Source of the DNA: a virus
Direction: 5' to 3' (one strand)
IMG/VR virus record: IMGVR_UViG_3300017963_000393
Location: 1 to 43,399 of that record
DNA: 43,399 nucleotides
In this document: positions 14,363 to 22,789 of the stretch, piece by piece
Layout of the letters: each line of letters opens with the position of its first letter
Numbering within the stretch: position 1 is the first letter of the stretch
The notes under the pieces: generated by a model
The model's database searches: none
What the model saw: the letters and a program-made list of their open reading frames with translations, nothing else
Told to the model about the DNA's origin: nothing
Translations under genes and position numbers: made by a program

Positions 14363-15736
14363 TTAGAACGTACACGCTGTATTGTCGCTAAACTTTTTCC
14401 ATGTCCCACCGCCATCACAGTGGCATGGTACGTTATCAGAATCAGCATACACCATTTGCCCACGTTCGCTTGCTCCGCAGGTCGGTGCAGAAGACTCTAC
14501 AGCCATCTGTAAAACAGACCATTCGATATCTCCCGAAGCGCTCTTAGCTGTTAACACCTGTCCCGCTACAGGTGTATCTGTATCGGCTTGAAGGAAAACA
14601 TCGTTACCGGATAAGTAAACGTCACCACGAGTAGATACTGCCGACGTTCCTGTTTCAATCGTCACATCTCCACTGCGAGCGTTCCCAACAGTTCTATCTC
14701 CAGATTTAAGTGTAACTTGCATAGTTTTCGCGGTGTTGTTTGTGTCATCATCAATACTGGAAATGTCACCACGGCTATTGATAGTAAGAGCTTGGTTTTG
14801 TGTCCCCCCGTCGAGTATTTGCAGCATAGGTAACGTGTTAGCGCGAGAGCTAAGGTTTCTCAAGAGTAGCGCAGGTCTTGTATTAACAGCGCTACCATGA
14901 GCTGCCACAATCGGGTAACCCTCATCAGACTGTGCGTAGAGCCCTGTTGCCTGAGAAGTACCTAAACCGTTAAATGCCCAAGCCTGGACAGCCGCTACCT
15001 CATTAACATCAAGACCAGTTGCAGAAGTACCGGCAATCCCAAATACACCCGCTCCTCCGACGTTAATCCCATCAAACCCAGATGCCATAGTTGATCCCAC
15101 AACACCTGCACCTGTAGCCGCTGTGTTATGAAAAAATGCTATTTGACCACCAAGACCTGGGTTTTGCGCTCCAAAAAGATAACCATCTTGACTAACAGAT
15201 TTGGACCCTACAAGAGTTCCCCCGGCGTCTTCACTAAAACCAACTTGCTGGATGGTCTTCCCATCGGTGCCATCAAATTTTACCAGAGCGTTGTCGGTGG
15301 CGCTGCCAAGGCCCGTGACTTTCAATGCGTCTGCGGCGTCCACGTATGCTTTATTGGTAGCATCAGTTGATCCAGAAGCCGTACCAAGACCGGAGAGAAT
15401 GTCACCTGAAACGGTGAGGCTACTGTTTTTGATAGCCTTGCCAGTCGTACCGTTATACAAAGCAATAGCTTCGTCAGTGGCACTCGCTGGTCCAACAACA
15501 TCACCAGAACCAAACCCTGTGGTGTCTCCAAGCTCTAGGTAAGAAGCACCGTCGTACACTTTTACTACATCGTCGTCCGTGTCAAAATAAATGCGGCCTT
15601 CGATGTTTCCGCTGGATGGATCTCCTGTTCTGTTTTCAAGAGCAGCTTCATTAAGCTGTCCACCAATATGCTGCTGTGCGTACACAATTCCCGATACCGT
15701 GAGCATCAAGAACAAAAGTTTAAATACGAGTCTCAT
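14363..15736 (-). CDS. tail-fibre-like protein with Sec signal peptide
   Basis: 457 residues. The N-terminus MRLVFKLLFLMLTVSGIVYA is a textbook signal peptide ending at AxA-like VYA before QQ. It is followed by GGQLNEAALENRTGDP, a module shared with the fibre at 28542-29684, then NIEGRIYFDTDDDVVKVYDG. The body is Gly/Ala/Thr-rich with DATNKAYVDAADALK, a common phage fibre segment. The C-terminus has four Cys (PTCG..., PCHCDGG..., ACTF). The ATG overlaps the previous stop. It looks like receptor-binding fibre material, yet is coded for export. Confidence 0.8.
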   Translation of the reverse strand: MRLVFKLLFLMLTVSGIVYAQQHIGGQLNEAALENRTGDPSSGNIEGRIYFDTDDDVVKVYDGASYLELGDTTGFGSGDVVGPASATDEAIALYNGTTGKAIKNSSLTVSGDILSGLGTASGSTDATNKAYVDAADALKVTGLGSATDNALVKFDGTDGKTIQQVGFSEDAGGTLVGSKSVSQDGYLFGAQNPGLGGQIAFFHNTAATGAGVVGSTMASGFDGINVGGAGVFGIAGTSATGLDVNEVAAVQAWAFNGLGTSQATGLYAQSDEGYPIVAAHGSAVNTRPALLLRNLSSRANTLPMLQILDGGTQNQALTINSRGDISSIDDDTNNTAKTMQVTLKSGDRTVGNARSGDVTIETGTSAVSTRGDVYLSGNDVFLQADTDTPVAGQVLTAKSASGDIEWSVLQMAVESSAPTCGASERGQMVYADSDNVPCHCDGGGTWKKFSDNTACTF

Positions 15737-16092
15737 TGTCGTGCTCCCAATAGCTGGTAAGTAGATGCTCCAGGCTCGATCTCAAAACTGACGCGAACAG
15801 TCGTGTCCGACAGCACTTCAATCTCACCGCCTTTTCGTTTATAATTGTCGTCTGCGTCGTGAAAGGTCCAGTTGTACTGAGTAGCTTCCGTTACGCCTAG
15901 CAACGCACCGACATCGTACGTGTGGGTCAACGTGTTGGCGTCCCAATTGTCAGCGTCGAGGTATGTAACCGTGAACGGCTGAGATTCCTCAATGTACTGA
16001 GTAGCTTTTGTCGAAAGTGTCTGCGTACGCAGATACGCCTTATCCTCTTCTGTCAGAGTCTCTGCTCTGATGTATGGTACGATATTCCCCAT
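15733..16092 (-). CDS. fibre-associated protein, IVPYIR module
   Basis: 119 residues from ATG 16092 (MGNIVPYIRAE), GGAGG nine bases ahead; the frame is open to 16200 but without SD. The N-terminal module is shared with 13528-13764. The C-terminal VRVSFEIEPGASTYQLLGAR resembles the end of the large fibre at 29684 (VSFTVPVAAGTYRLVGVG), suggesting the same beta-structured tip. Overlaps the signal-peptide fibre gene by four bases. Confidence 0.7.
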   Translation of the reverse strand: MGNIVPYIRAETLTEEDKAYLRTQTLSTKATQYIEESQPFTVTYLDADNWDANTLTHTYDVGALLGVTEATQYNWTFHDADDNYKRKGGEIEVLSDTTVRVSFEIEPGASTYQLLGARQ

Positions 16093-16122
16093 CCAAAAAT
16101 CCTCCGTAATGATAATATCTAC

Positions 16123-16140
16123 ATAGCGACCTATCGCTAT
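16123..16140. other. inverted repeat before the IVPYIR gene
   Basis: Perfect 7-bp arms (ATAGCGA/TCGCTAT) with a 4-base loop, lying 30 bp upstream of ATG 16092 in the short gap after the 16157-16936 gene. It has no T run and is probably a weak mRNA hairpin rather than a terminator. Confidence 0.35.
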
Positions 16141-16156
16141 TTCTTTCTTGGCCTCT

Positions 16157-16936
16157 CTAACTAATAGGCAAAGCAATATCCATGATGCATTGAATTTCAT
16201 GCTTTACCCCGATGCCGTGGTCTATGTGAAACTCGATAAAGTCATTGGAAGTGAAAAATACAAAGTTTTCGTCTTTCACCCCCTTGTGCTGGTAGGGACC
16301 AACAAAATACAAATCCAAACCGCCATTGGCTTGAGGCAACTTTACGTAAGTAGAGGGCGCTACTAGGATGTTCACATCTGCGTTCACGTATATATGGTTA
16401 GCTGTCTCTTCTTTGTGACCTAGCAAAACGGCTCTAACTCCCCATTGAGTGCTAGGCTGAAACTTCACAACAGTTACAGCGCAGTCGCTATCGAGCGTTG
16501 TTTGGTTAGGAGATGTTAACTCCACAAATGAATTGTCATAGTATTTGATGGTAGTATCGCCGAGGTCATTTCTCTCTTTGTCTTTATCGTGAACACTGTT
16601 GAGAGTAGCAGTTTCAAACGCTATCTCTCTATATTGCATATACCAGTTTGGCGGGAGTTTTCTTGTCGATACCGTAGGAGATCCGGTATTTGGGTCTATG
16701 CCATAGAATCCAAGCAGAAACGCGATGTTTTTTGCTGGCGTAGTTGCGTAATCAGTCGATCCATCCGCCGACATTCTAAGGTCACCACTAGCCAAGTCTT
16801 CTGCTATCGCATCGCTGCTTTGATACCAGGTGAGGTTAGCAGGCTCAATTTCATAAAAGGCATTGTCGGCAATCGGCACGCCTCGATAGGTCTTAGTGCT
16901 TCCCGATACGTTGTGAATATACCTTGTATAACTCAT
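16157..16936 (-). CDS. virion structural protein (259 aa)
   Basis: Starts MSYTRYIHNVSGSTKTYRG. Beta-rich, Asn/Thr-rich sequence without transmembrane or signal segments; early residues GVPIADNAFYEIEP resemble small modules found in phage neck or fibre-attachment proteins. Located among small tail-region genes and overlapping the next by four bases. A minor tail or decoration role is inferred from place only. Confidence 0.65.
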   Translation of the reverse strand: MSYTRYIHNVSGSTKTYRGVPIADNAFYEIEPANLTWYQSSDAIAEDLASGDLRMSADGSTDYATTPAKNIAFLLGFYGIDPNTGSPTVSTRKLPPNWYMQYREIAFETATLNSVHDKDKERNDLGDTTIKYYDNSFVELTSPNQTTLDSDCAVTVVKFQPSTQWGVRAVLLGHKEETANHIYVNADVNILVAPSTYVKLPQANGGLDLYFVGPYQHKGVKDENFVFFTSNDFIEFHIDHGIGVKHEIQCIMDIALPIS

Positions 16937-17427
16937 TCTACCGCCTGCAAAAATATCAGTATTGCAACATCTCTATGATTTGAACCAGTGTCGTCATAGT
17001 AAATTCTTAAGTCGTCACCAGCGTTGAAAGTAGGGCTTGTAAAGTCGGACCCGCCAACAGCAGTAGATGATGCCACTGCCTCGGTAGTGTTATTTAGTGT
17101 CCAAGTGAAAAACAAATTGGGAGCTGTTTCAGCATTCCTATAAAAACGGTATTGACCATCCCTTGTAGCGCCGCCATCCTGATAGAAAGTTATTTCTGCT
17201 ACTTTTGACTTCACAGGTATCACAAGGGGTACGTTGACCAGGTTTGAAACCCCTACGAGTTGACCGTCTGACAAAGTAGCGTTATGGGTCGCTGTAACGG
17301 GAAACCTTGGCAGATTTATAGCGTCATTTTTTGCCTCAATGATACCGTCTTGCACATTATCGGAATCGAAAGTCGATCCTTCAAATGGAATCCCGGCAGC
17401 GACCGGAGTTTTGCTAATCTTACTCAT
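16933..17427 (-). CDS. virion structural protein (164 aa)
   Basis: Starts MSKISKTPVAAGIPFEG; STFDSDNVQDGIIEAKND is a pattern common at the N-terminus of phage tail appendage proteins. The rest is beta-rich (AEITFYQDGGATRDGQYRFY). Overlaps the neighbours by four bases each side. Probably a tail or capsid accessory. Confidence 0.65.
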   Translation of the reverse strand: MSKISKTPVAAGIPFEGSTFDSDNVQDGIIEAKNDAINLPRFPVTATHNATLSDGQLVGVSNLVNVPLVIPVKSKVAEITFYQDGGATRDGQYRFYRNAETAPNLFFTWTLNNTTEAVASSTAVGGSDFTSPTFNAGDDLRIYYDDTGSNHRDVAILIFLQAVE

Positions 17428-17729
17428 GCCAGCTCCGCGATGCTCACGCCTTTACCCGCGCCGTTAGCGATGAGATAGATAGAAATATCTGGACCTACAG
17501 GAAGGAAAACTGTTTGATCTTTCCATACCCTTGTCCCGGTAGAAGTCGTTACGCTTGAATCGTATCCCCAAAAGACTTGGTTATCCTTTGGCGTAATGTG
17601 AACCATTCGACGCTCTGCTAGTGGAGATCCACCAACTTTTACCTCTACTGCGGTAGTTCCAACGGTTATTTCATCGTATACGGCATCGCCATTAAGAACG
17701 TCAAACCTGTCACCACCGCCAAAACTCAT
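17424..17729 (-). CDS. small virion protein (101 aa)
   Basis: Starts MSFGGGDRFDVLNGDAVYD; all-beta, with GTTAVEVKVGGSPLAERR and VFWGYDSSVTTSTGT, which resembles phage decoration or tail-associated beta-sandwich modules. Overlaps the preceding gene by one base. Role inferred from context. Confidence 0.6.
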   Translation of the reverse strand: MSFGGGDRFDVLNGDAVYDEITVGTTAVEVKVGGSPLAERRMVHITPKDNQVFWGYDSSVTTSTGTRVWKDQTVFLPVGPDISIYLIANGAGKGVSIAELA

Positions 17730-17953
17730 TACTCACCCTTAGCCTTGGTTACTCGACGAATTTCCAAAATGTGCGACTCAACCTTTTTCGCTAGGTTCAC
17801 AACCCGAACGTGAAGATTTGCCGCCTCGTGAGCTTCTTTCAGGTTAAAGTCAAATCGGCCTTTGTTCATCATGTTCAAAAAGCCGATCAGGTCTTTATGC
17901 TCTTGTTCTGTAAACGTAAGTTGGGGAGTAGTCCCCTGGTCTTGTTTTTCCAT
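17729..17953 (-). CDS. small helical protein (74 aa)
   Basis: ATG 17953 (MEKQDQGTTPQ), eight bases after GGGGAG; the in-frame GTG at 17959 has no room for an SD. Helical with HKDLIGFLNMMNKG and VVNLAKKVESHILEI. Unknown; possibly a chaperone or assembly factor for adjacent virion proteins. Confidence 0.6.
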   Translation of the reverse strand: MEKQDQGTTPQLTFTEQEHKDLIGFLNMMNKGRFDFNLKEAHEAANLHVRVVNLAKKVESHILEIRRVTKAKGE

Positions 17954-17973
17954 GAACACTACTCCCCTTTTCT

Positions 17974-18882
17974 TTAGCTAAGTTCCATAACTCGCAAGTC
18001 TTCGGCACTCGCACCACTTCCACCGATAATCTGTGGAGTGACGCTTGCTCCGATACGAGTTTCAAGCTGCATACCAGGATGCAATGGGAAACCGTTGGCA
18101 GTCGTTACACCTGTTTTACCAAAGTATAGGCTTTTATTGCCCTCGTTTGCTAGGTACAACCATTTACGATTAGCCAAAGCAGAAGAAACCACGTTGACAG
18201 CAGAAGTAGAGACAGCAGTCGCGGTGTTTTCGATTGCCGTGTCGGCCAGGTCGTCGTCAACGTCACCAGATGCGATGTTTACGTCAAGAGCGCCAGCAGT
18301 TGAGCCAATCGCGTTTCCGCTACCATCGCTCAACCAAGCCGCTACACTGTCGCTTGCTGAATCGAGATCCCTGATATCTAAATCAGTCGCCTCAACTGCC
18401 CAAGGTGAATCAGTCCCTTGGGTAACAGCGATCTCTGTATTTTGAACGGTTACATCAATGCCGCCTTGCAATTCAGAAAGCACTAGGTCGTCTGTCATGT
18501 AGATACGACCAAGGCTATCAGATTTCATAGAGGCGTAATCGCCATCGGCAGACGTAGAAGTGGCCAGAGTGTCCTGACGTACCGTTAGGTTATGAACACC
18601 TTCATCAGCTTCGGTGAAAGCTGAATCCTCTGCATAGGCGTATGCAGTCGAAAGAGAGCCAGACGCTAGGTTTACGTCAAGAGCGCCACCTGTAACGCCA
18701 ACTTCGTTTCCAGCACTATCGATGATAGGACCGGCTACACGAAGCCAATCCAAGCTGTTGAGAGTTTCATGGCCGATCTGACTTCCGTCAGCACCGGAAA
18801 GTATGTGAGCACCAACGGTACTCGACGCTGCTATGGAATCAGCATCTGTTGGATCAAAAAGTAGACGATTAGTTACACCCAT
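17974..18882 (-). CDS. virion protein with internal repeats (302 aa)
   Basis: Starts MGVTNRLLFDPTDADSIA. Two repeats, GGALDVNLASGSL and AGALDVNIASGDV, about 135 residues apart and each after a GNxxG turn, mark duplicated beta domains. The C-terminal part (NRKWLYLANEGNKSLYFG) resembles beta-sandwich head or tail decoration modules. Likely a tail or capsid surface protein. Confidence 0.65.
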   Translation of the reverse strand: MGVTNRLLFDPTDADSIAASSTVGAHILSGADGSQIGHETLNSLDWLRVAGPIIDSAGNEVGVTGGALDVNLASGSLSTAYAYAEDSAFTEADEGVHNLTVRQDTLATSTSADGDYASMKSDSLGRIYMTDDLVLSELQGGIDVTVQNTEIAVTQGTDSPWAVEATDLDIRDLDSASDSVAAWLSDGSGNAIGSTAGALDVNIASGDVDDDLADTAIENTATAVSTSAVNVVSSALANRKWLYLANEGNKSLYFGKTGVTTANGFPLHPGMQLETRIGASVTPQIIGGSGASAEDLRVMELS

Positions 18883-18946
18883 TTTTCACCCCTTTCCTCA
18901 TTGTATGTTTTGGGTAAGGGAAATATCGGCTAGGCAAAAAAGATGT

Positions 18947-19522
18947 TTAGGCCCATGATAGTACAATGAGGCGCTGCGTGCCAACAATTGCAGCATTTAC
19001 GCGAGCATAGATCGTAGGTGGTGAACCAATTTCCTCCTCGAAATGGGCGTTTGATGGGCCGATGATGTAGTAGTTTCCTGCGACCCCGGAATCCCCTGCC
19101 GTGTAGGCTAGGTGAACGTTCCGAGTCCCTACGTTTTCGATCAGAAATCGCTTCGTACCGGGCGGAAGCGCCAGCGATTCCTCTTGGTTTTGGACGGTAA
19201 AATCAAGCCACTGGATCGTGGGCGTGGTGACCACGTTGGTATCGACCGCTCCGGGTACGATTTCGTTACCCTCGCATGGTGGGAAATAGCTCGATCTGAG
19301 CGTCCACGCGCAGTTGTACTTGGCGTCGTTTGCGAACAGGGTAGTGACCACGCCGTCCTTATTTTCCAAGCGACGTATTTGCCACTTACCAGCGCCCTCT
19401 GGGGTAGACATATTGGGTGTCAGCCCGATGTAGATACAGGTTGGGTCGGACAGGTCTTCTTTGACCTGCTGTACGGGATCTCCCCTACGAAGAATGTCTA
19501 CCTTGGCCGCACCCGTAATCAC
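18947..19522 (-). CDS. virion structural protein (191 aa)
   Basis: Starts MITGAAKVDILRRGDPVQQ. Beta-rich, with a C-terminal module (GTKRFLIENVGTRNVHLAYTA) similar in feel to the end of the 17974-18882 product, so related folds are possible. Overlaps the previous gene by four bases. Confidence 0.6.
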   Translation of the reverse strand: MITGAAKVDILRRGDPVQQVKEDLSDPTCIYIGLTPNMSTPEGAGKWQIRRLENKDGVVTTLFANDAKYNCAWTLRSSYFPPCEGNEIVPGAVDTNVVTTPTIQWLDFTVQNQEESLALPPGTKRFLIENVGTRNVHLAYTAGDSGVAGNYYIIGPSNAHFEEEIGSPPTIYARVNAAIVGTQRLIVLSWA

Positions 19523-19743
19523 AGACGTTTCCTCTCGCTCGTGCCTTCGGGCAGATTTGCCACGTCACGAATGTCTTGGATACGTGTTATTTTACCCTTT
19601 TTTTCTTCCATGTGCTCAAGGCATAGCTTGTAGAATTTGTCGTTTTCCTTGATCTCTTCTGCGGCCATCAAAGTCTCACAAGCCCTATCCAGCTCGTCCG
19701 CCGTGTAGGTCATCTCTTTGCTGCCTGGCTTGAATATGTCCAT
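19519..19743 (-). CDS. small helical protein (74 aa)
   Basis: Starts MDIFKPGSKEMTYTADELD. Charged, helical, with LDRACETLMAAEEIKENDKF. No family recognised. It sits between two virion genes with a 1-base gap and a 4-base overlap, so it is part of the late operon. Confidence 0.6.
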   Translation of the reverse strand: MDIFKPGSKEMTYTADELDRACETLMAAEEIKENDKFYKLCLEHMEEKKGKITRIQDIRDVANLPEGTSERKRL

Positions 19744-19744
19744 G

Positions 19745-20947
19745 TTAGTCCTTTTTAGTGCCTAGAGACTCTAATAGTTTTTCGTCGATCTCGCCCGCGT
19801 CATTTACGCGAATTTTTCCGCCAGCCTCAACGTACTCTTTGAACATTTCGTTTTTAAATGGATTGATCTCATTCCATCCATCTTTCACGTTAGAAAATTT
19901 GTCGTGAACAATCGTAACGTCATAACCTTTTTCCATCAATTTCTTTGCTGCATTCAATCTACGCCTTAAACTTGGAGCGCCTGCTTCAACAATACGAGCG
20001 GCTCGCTGATGGTCGCCAGGAACATGAATCTCGATCTTGTGCTTCGCAGGATTAATATTTTCGATGTAATCGTCGTGTGCGATTAAGTCGCTTCGTGTGG
20101 AAAGCGTGAGAGGTTCATCGTAATTGTCGTCAAGCAATTTTTTTGTGCGACCGTATCTATTGTCTATCCAAGCAAATGGGTCGGCACCGCCAGATGCGAC
20201 CTCTTTTCCTAAATGTCCCTGGAGATCAGTTACGTTTTGTACCGGTACGGGATGCCCGATTCCCTTTGGCAATTTTTTGCCCCAAGTCACTTGAAACTGA
20301 CCAACGTAAGGTTCATTGTTGCCGACCTCTTCAATGTCGTCCATGTACTTGCTCATAACAGGGTTGTCTGAATGTAGCTCACGCAGTTTTTCATAGGCAG
20401 ATTTATTCTCATCTTTCATTTTTTGCATTTTTAGGTTAACCGACTTAAGTCTCTCGCCAACTTTATCGAGCCGGTCTTGATTATTCATGCCTTTCAGAAC
20501 TTTTTCGTTCTCTTCTGCAATCCTGCGCTTTTGCCGCTGCGTGAAAGACTCTTCAAGAGGATGGATGTAGTCGGGATCTCCTGGCATAGCTCTGGGCGTT
20601 TTCATCTTCTCGTATGGATTAACCTTGCCAGTTTTTCTGAACTGGTCTAGGTCAACAACCTTAGTGCCTTTGCCAACTTTTTTCGTCATGCCCACACCGG
20701 GGATCATCTCCCATGGAGATGTAGGTATGATGTCCGTCATCTGATCCCATGCACGCTGATACCAAGGGGCTCCACCGCCATATAGCTGTTGCTGTAGCCA
20801 CATCCCTGGGTCATCGAGAAGATCTGGAGCACCAGGGTTAAATTGTAGTGACTCCTTAGCCCTCACCATTTCCGGTATCTCGTACGACGGGTCGTACTGC
20901 TGAATCATCTTGCCATACGGATTTATCCGGTCGTTCATATCCGGCAT
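19745..20947 (-). CDS. virion-operon protein with radical-SAM-like, Cys-free domain
   Basis: 400 residues. The N-terminal third is disordered and proline-rich, the middle is helical (residues about 130-215), and the C-terminal half reads GGADPFAWIDNRYGRT, LTLSTRSDLIAHDDYI and EAGAPSLRRRLNAAKKLMEK. These resemble the TIM-barrel strands of SPL-like radical SAM proteins. Yet the whole protein has no cysteine, so no CxxxCxxC iron-sulfur site can exist. It may be an inactive barrel reused in the virion or ejectosome. The family resemblance is an inference from pattern. ATG overlaps the preceding stop (TAATG). Confidence 0.65.
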   Translation of the reverse strand: MPDMNDRINPYGKMIQQYDPSYEIPEMVRAKESLQFNPGAPDLLDDPGMWLQQQLYGGGAPWYQRAWDQMTDIIPTSPWEMIPGVGMTKKVGKGTKVVDLDQFRKTGKVNPYEKMKTPRAMPGDPDYIHPLEESFTQRQKRRIAEENEKVLKGMNNQDRLDKVGERLKSVNLKMQKMKDENKSAYEKLRELHSDNPVMSKYMDDIEEVGNNEPYVGQFQVTWGKKLPKGIGHPVPVQNVTDLQGHLGKEVASGGADPFAWIDNRYGRTKKLLDDNYDEPLTLSTRSDLIAHDDYIENINPAKHKIEIHVPGDHQRAARIVEAGAPSLRRRLNAAKKLMEKGYDVTIVHDKFSNVKDGWNEINPFKNEMFKEYVEAGGKIRVNDAGEIDEKLLESLGTKKD

Positions 20948-21237
20948 TAAGCCACCCCACCTTTAAGCATCTGCATGTAGTCTTGCATGTCGTTCTTCGC
21001 TAAAGACACCATCTTGCTCTCGTAGCTTGCCAGGTCTTTTTGCAGGTCGGCCTGGATCTTGGCCTCGTCGAGCTGCCGCTGAATCATCTCAACGTCCTGC
21101 ATAGACCCCAGGGCCTGCGTGCGCGGGAACCTATCGCCAGGCCCCTGCGTGAACGTGTAAGGTTCTACCTGATGCGGGTTTTGCGGCATCATCATAGGCT
21201 GCTGCTGCTGTGCCATCATGGCTTCGTATGGGTTCAT
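20947..21237 (-). CDS. small Gln/Met-rich virion-region protein (96 aa)
   Basis: Starts MNPYEAMMAQQQQPMMMPQN; the first 35 residues are Gln/Met/Pro-rich and disordered, then a helix (MQDVEMIQRQLDEAKIQADL...). Possibly a linker or ejection accessory. Overlaps the next gene by one base. Confidence 0.6.
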   Translation of the reverse strand: MNPYEAMMAQQQQPMMMPQNPHQVEPYTFTQGPGDRFPRTQALGSMQDVEMIQRQLDEAKIQADLQKDLASYESKMVSLAKNDMQDYMQMLKGGVA

Positions 21238-21240
21238 GAC

Positions 21241-21582
21241 CTACCTCTTGGTGCGGTGTCTCTTTACCTTGTGCTGCTCAGGCTTGCCCTTGCTGGTCTT
21301 ACCAGCAGCGCCGCCGTAGTCGGATCGATACGATTTTCTCTGGCCATACGTGCTAGCGTCTTTAGTCACGTTCCCACCACCGTCGCCCTGGATTCCGCTA
21401 TTCAGCCCAGCCGTGCCAGTCTTGTTTTTTTTCGTACTCACTTTTTTCCCATAGCCATACGACATCTCGTCGTACATATCCCCAGAATACGCCCGTTTGC
21501 GCCGTGAATCAGGCGAACCCGGAACGACATAGCCGTCGTCACTGCCTTTTGACATTCCCTTGCCGTAGCTTTTTTCGTACAT
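21241..21582 (-). CDS. basic, disordered Gly/Ser/Lys/Tyr-rich protein (113 aa)
   Basis: ATG 21582 after GAGGTAAATC. MYEKSYGKGMSKGSDDGYV continues with repeated G, S, K, Y and a very basic tail (HKVKRHRTKR). No fold predicted by eye; strongly positive. It may bind the packaged DNA or act as an internal-virion filler. It lies among ejection-type genes. Confidence 0.6.
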   Translation of the reverse strand: MYEKSYGKGMSKGSDDGYVVPGSPDSRRKRAYSGDMYDEMSYGYGKKVSTKKNKTGTAGLNSGIQGDGGGNVTKDASTYGQRKSYRSDYGGAAGKTSKGKPEQHKVKRHRTKR

Positions 21583-21585
21583 GAT

Positions 21586-22788
21586 TTACCTCATACGTGG
21601 TGATACTGATGAACCTGCCGGTCTTCTGTCTTCATCCGATAAATTAGATCGAGTCCAATGGGCTGCTGGCATCAAAACCATCCAAGGGGAGTCGCTTGAC
21701 GAAGGGCTTTGCAAAACCCCTTGCCTTGGTTTCGTCCAAGTCCCGAATTCAGCCTCTGGTGGTTTTGGATTTACAGGGCTGTCGTTGTAGGGAGACCTGT
21801 TACGCATTTGGGAGCTTAGATTTTTCAACTCTTGCTTAGCAAGGTCCTCCTCGCTAAGCACACTCGTAGCCTTTTTACCTACACCACGGCCAGCCTCTTT
21901 ACCGGCTCTCGCTGCCTTTGCCGCATCAACAACAACATCAAATGCGGAAGACGCAGCCGCACCGCCAACAGGCCCAGCTTTTGTTTGGCCATAAATATTA
22001 GCGATCTGCTTGCCAAATTGTCTGGGCTTATCTCTCGCGGCTTGACCGAATTTTTTCATACTTCTTAAAGCGCCAGGACTTAAGGCTGTAAACCCTCCTA
22101 ACAAGGCATTCATGATCTTAGACATATCATCATCTGTTCCCTCATAATGCTGACGACCGGCCTCAAGTCCGTAAGCTGCCGCGCCCGCGCCAACCGGGCC
22201 TCCATAACGAGCCGCTATCATCGGGCCGAGGGTTTCAGCTATCTTGTATCCCTCATCACCAATATCGCGAACAAACTCGGAAAGTGTTGTATTCGTTTCG
22301 TCAGGATCGAGAACTCTTTGAAAGTCCTCGCCTTCACGCCTACCGTACAAACGGTTGTTTCGCCAATGAAGCGATTCGGGGATAATGTCCGGGTTTTCGT
22401 TCTTGATAAATTGCAAATACTGATCAGGATCTTTTATAAACTCCTCAGCATAAGCCCTGCCTTTAGCCTCAAGAGCTTTTTCTGTAGGCGGGTATTTCAG
22501 TTTTTTAAAAGCCATTGTGGCATCTTCTATCTTGTTGGAATATCCGCCTGATGGACCTACCGATTCCTTAGGAGTGCCCACAATAAACTCAGTCCAAGAT
22601 CCTTTAGCCTCTGGCGTCATCTTATGATTTCGCTTGGACATGAATTCAAAAATATCTGTTTTCTGGTCTTCACTGTATGACGACCAATTTTGCTGCCAGT
22701 GATCTGCAAGAACAGAAACCTGATCTTGGTTTATTTCGGCGTCTACAACCTTGCTGGTATCAATATTTTCTAAAAGTGTTTCAGCCAT
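21586..22788 (-). CDS. ejection-type internal virion protein (400 aa)
   Basis: Starts MAETLLENIDTSKVVD. Helical first half; the middle is Gly/Ala-rich and weakly hydrophobic (PMIAARYGGPVGAGAAAYGL, MNALLGGFTALSPGALRS), as in proteins that cross the host envelope during DNA ejection. C-terminal part basic and disordered. Position between the adaptor/nozzle block and small tail genes matches the P22 gp7/gp20/gp16 region. Function inferred from composition and place. Confidence 0.6.
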   Translation of the reverse strand: MAETLLENIDTSKVVDAEINQDQVSVLADHWQQNWSSYSEDQKTDIFEFMSKRNHKMTPEAKGSWTEFIVGTPKESVGPSGGYSNKIEDATMAFKKLKYPPTEKALEAKGRAYAEEFIKDPDQYLQFIKNENPDIIPESLHWRNNRLYGRREGEDFQRVLDPDETNTTLSEFVRDIGDEGYKIAETLGPMIAARYGGPVGAGAAAYGLEAGRQHYEGTDDDMSKIMNALLGGFTALSPGALRSMKKFGQAARDKPRQFGKQIANIYGQTKAGPVGGAAASSAFDVVVDAAKAARAGKEAGRGVGKKATSVLSEEDLAKQELKNLSSQMRNRSPYNDSPVNPKPPEAEFGTWTKPRQGVLQSPSSSDSPWMVLMPAAHWTRSNLSDEDRRPAGSSVSPRMR

Positions 22789-22789
22789 C

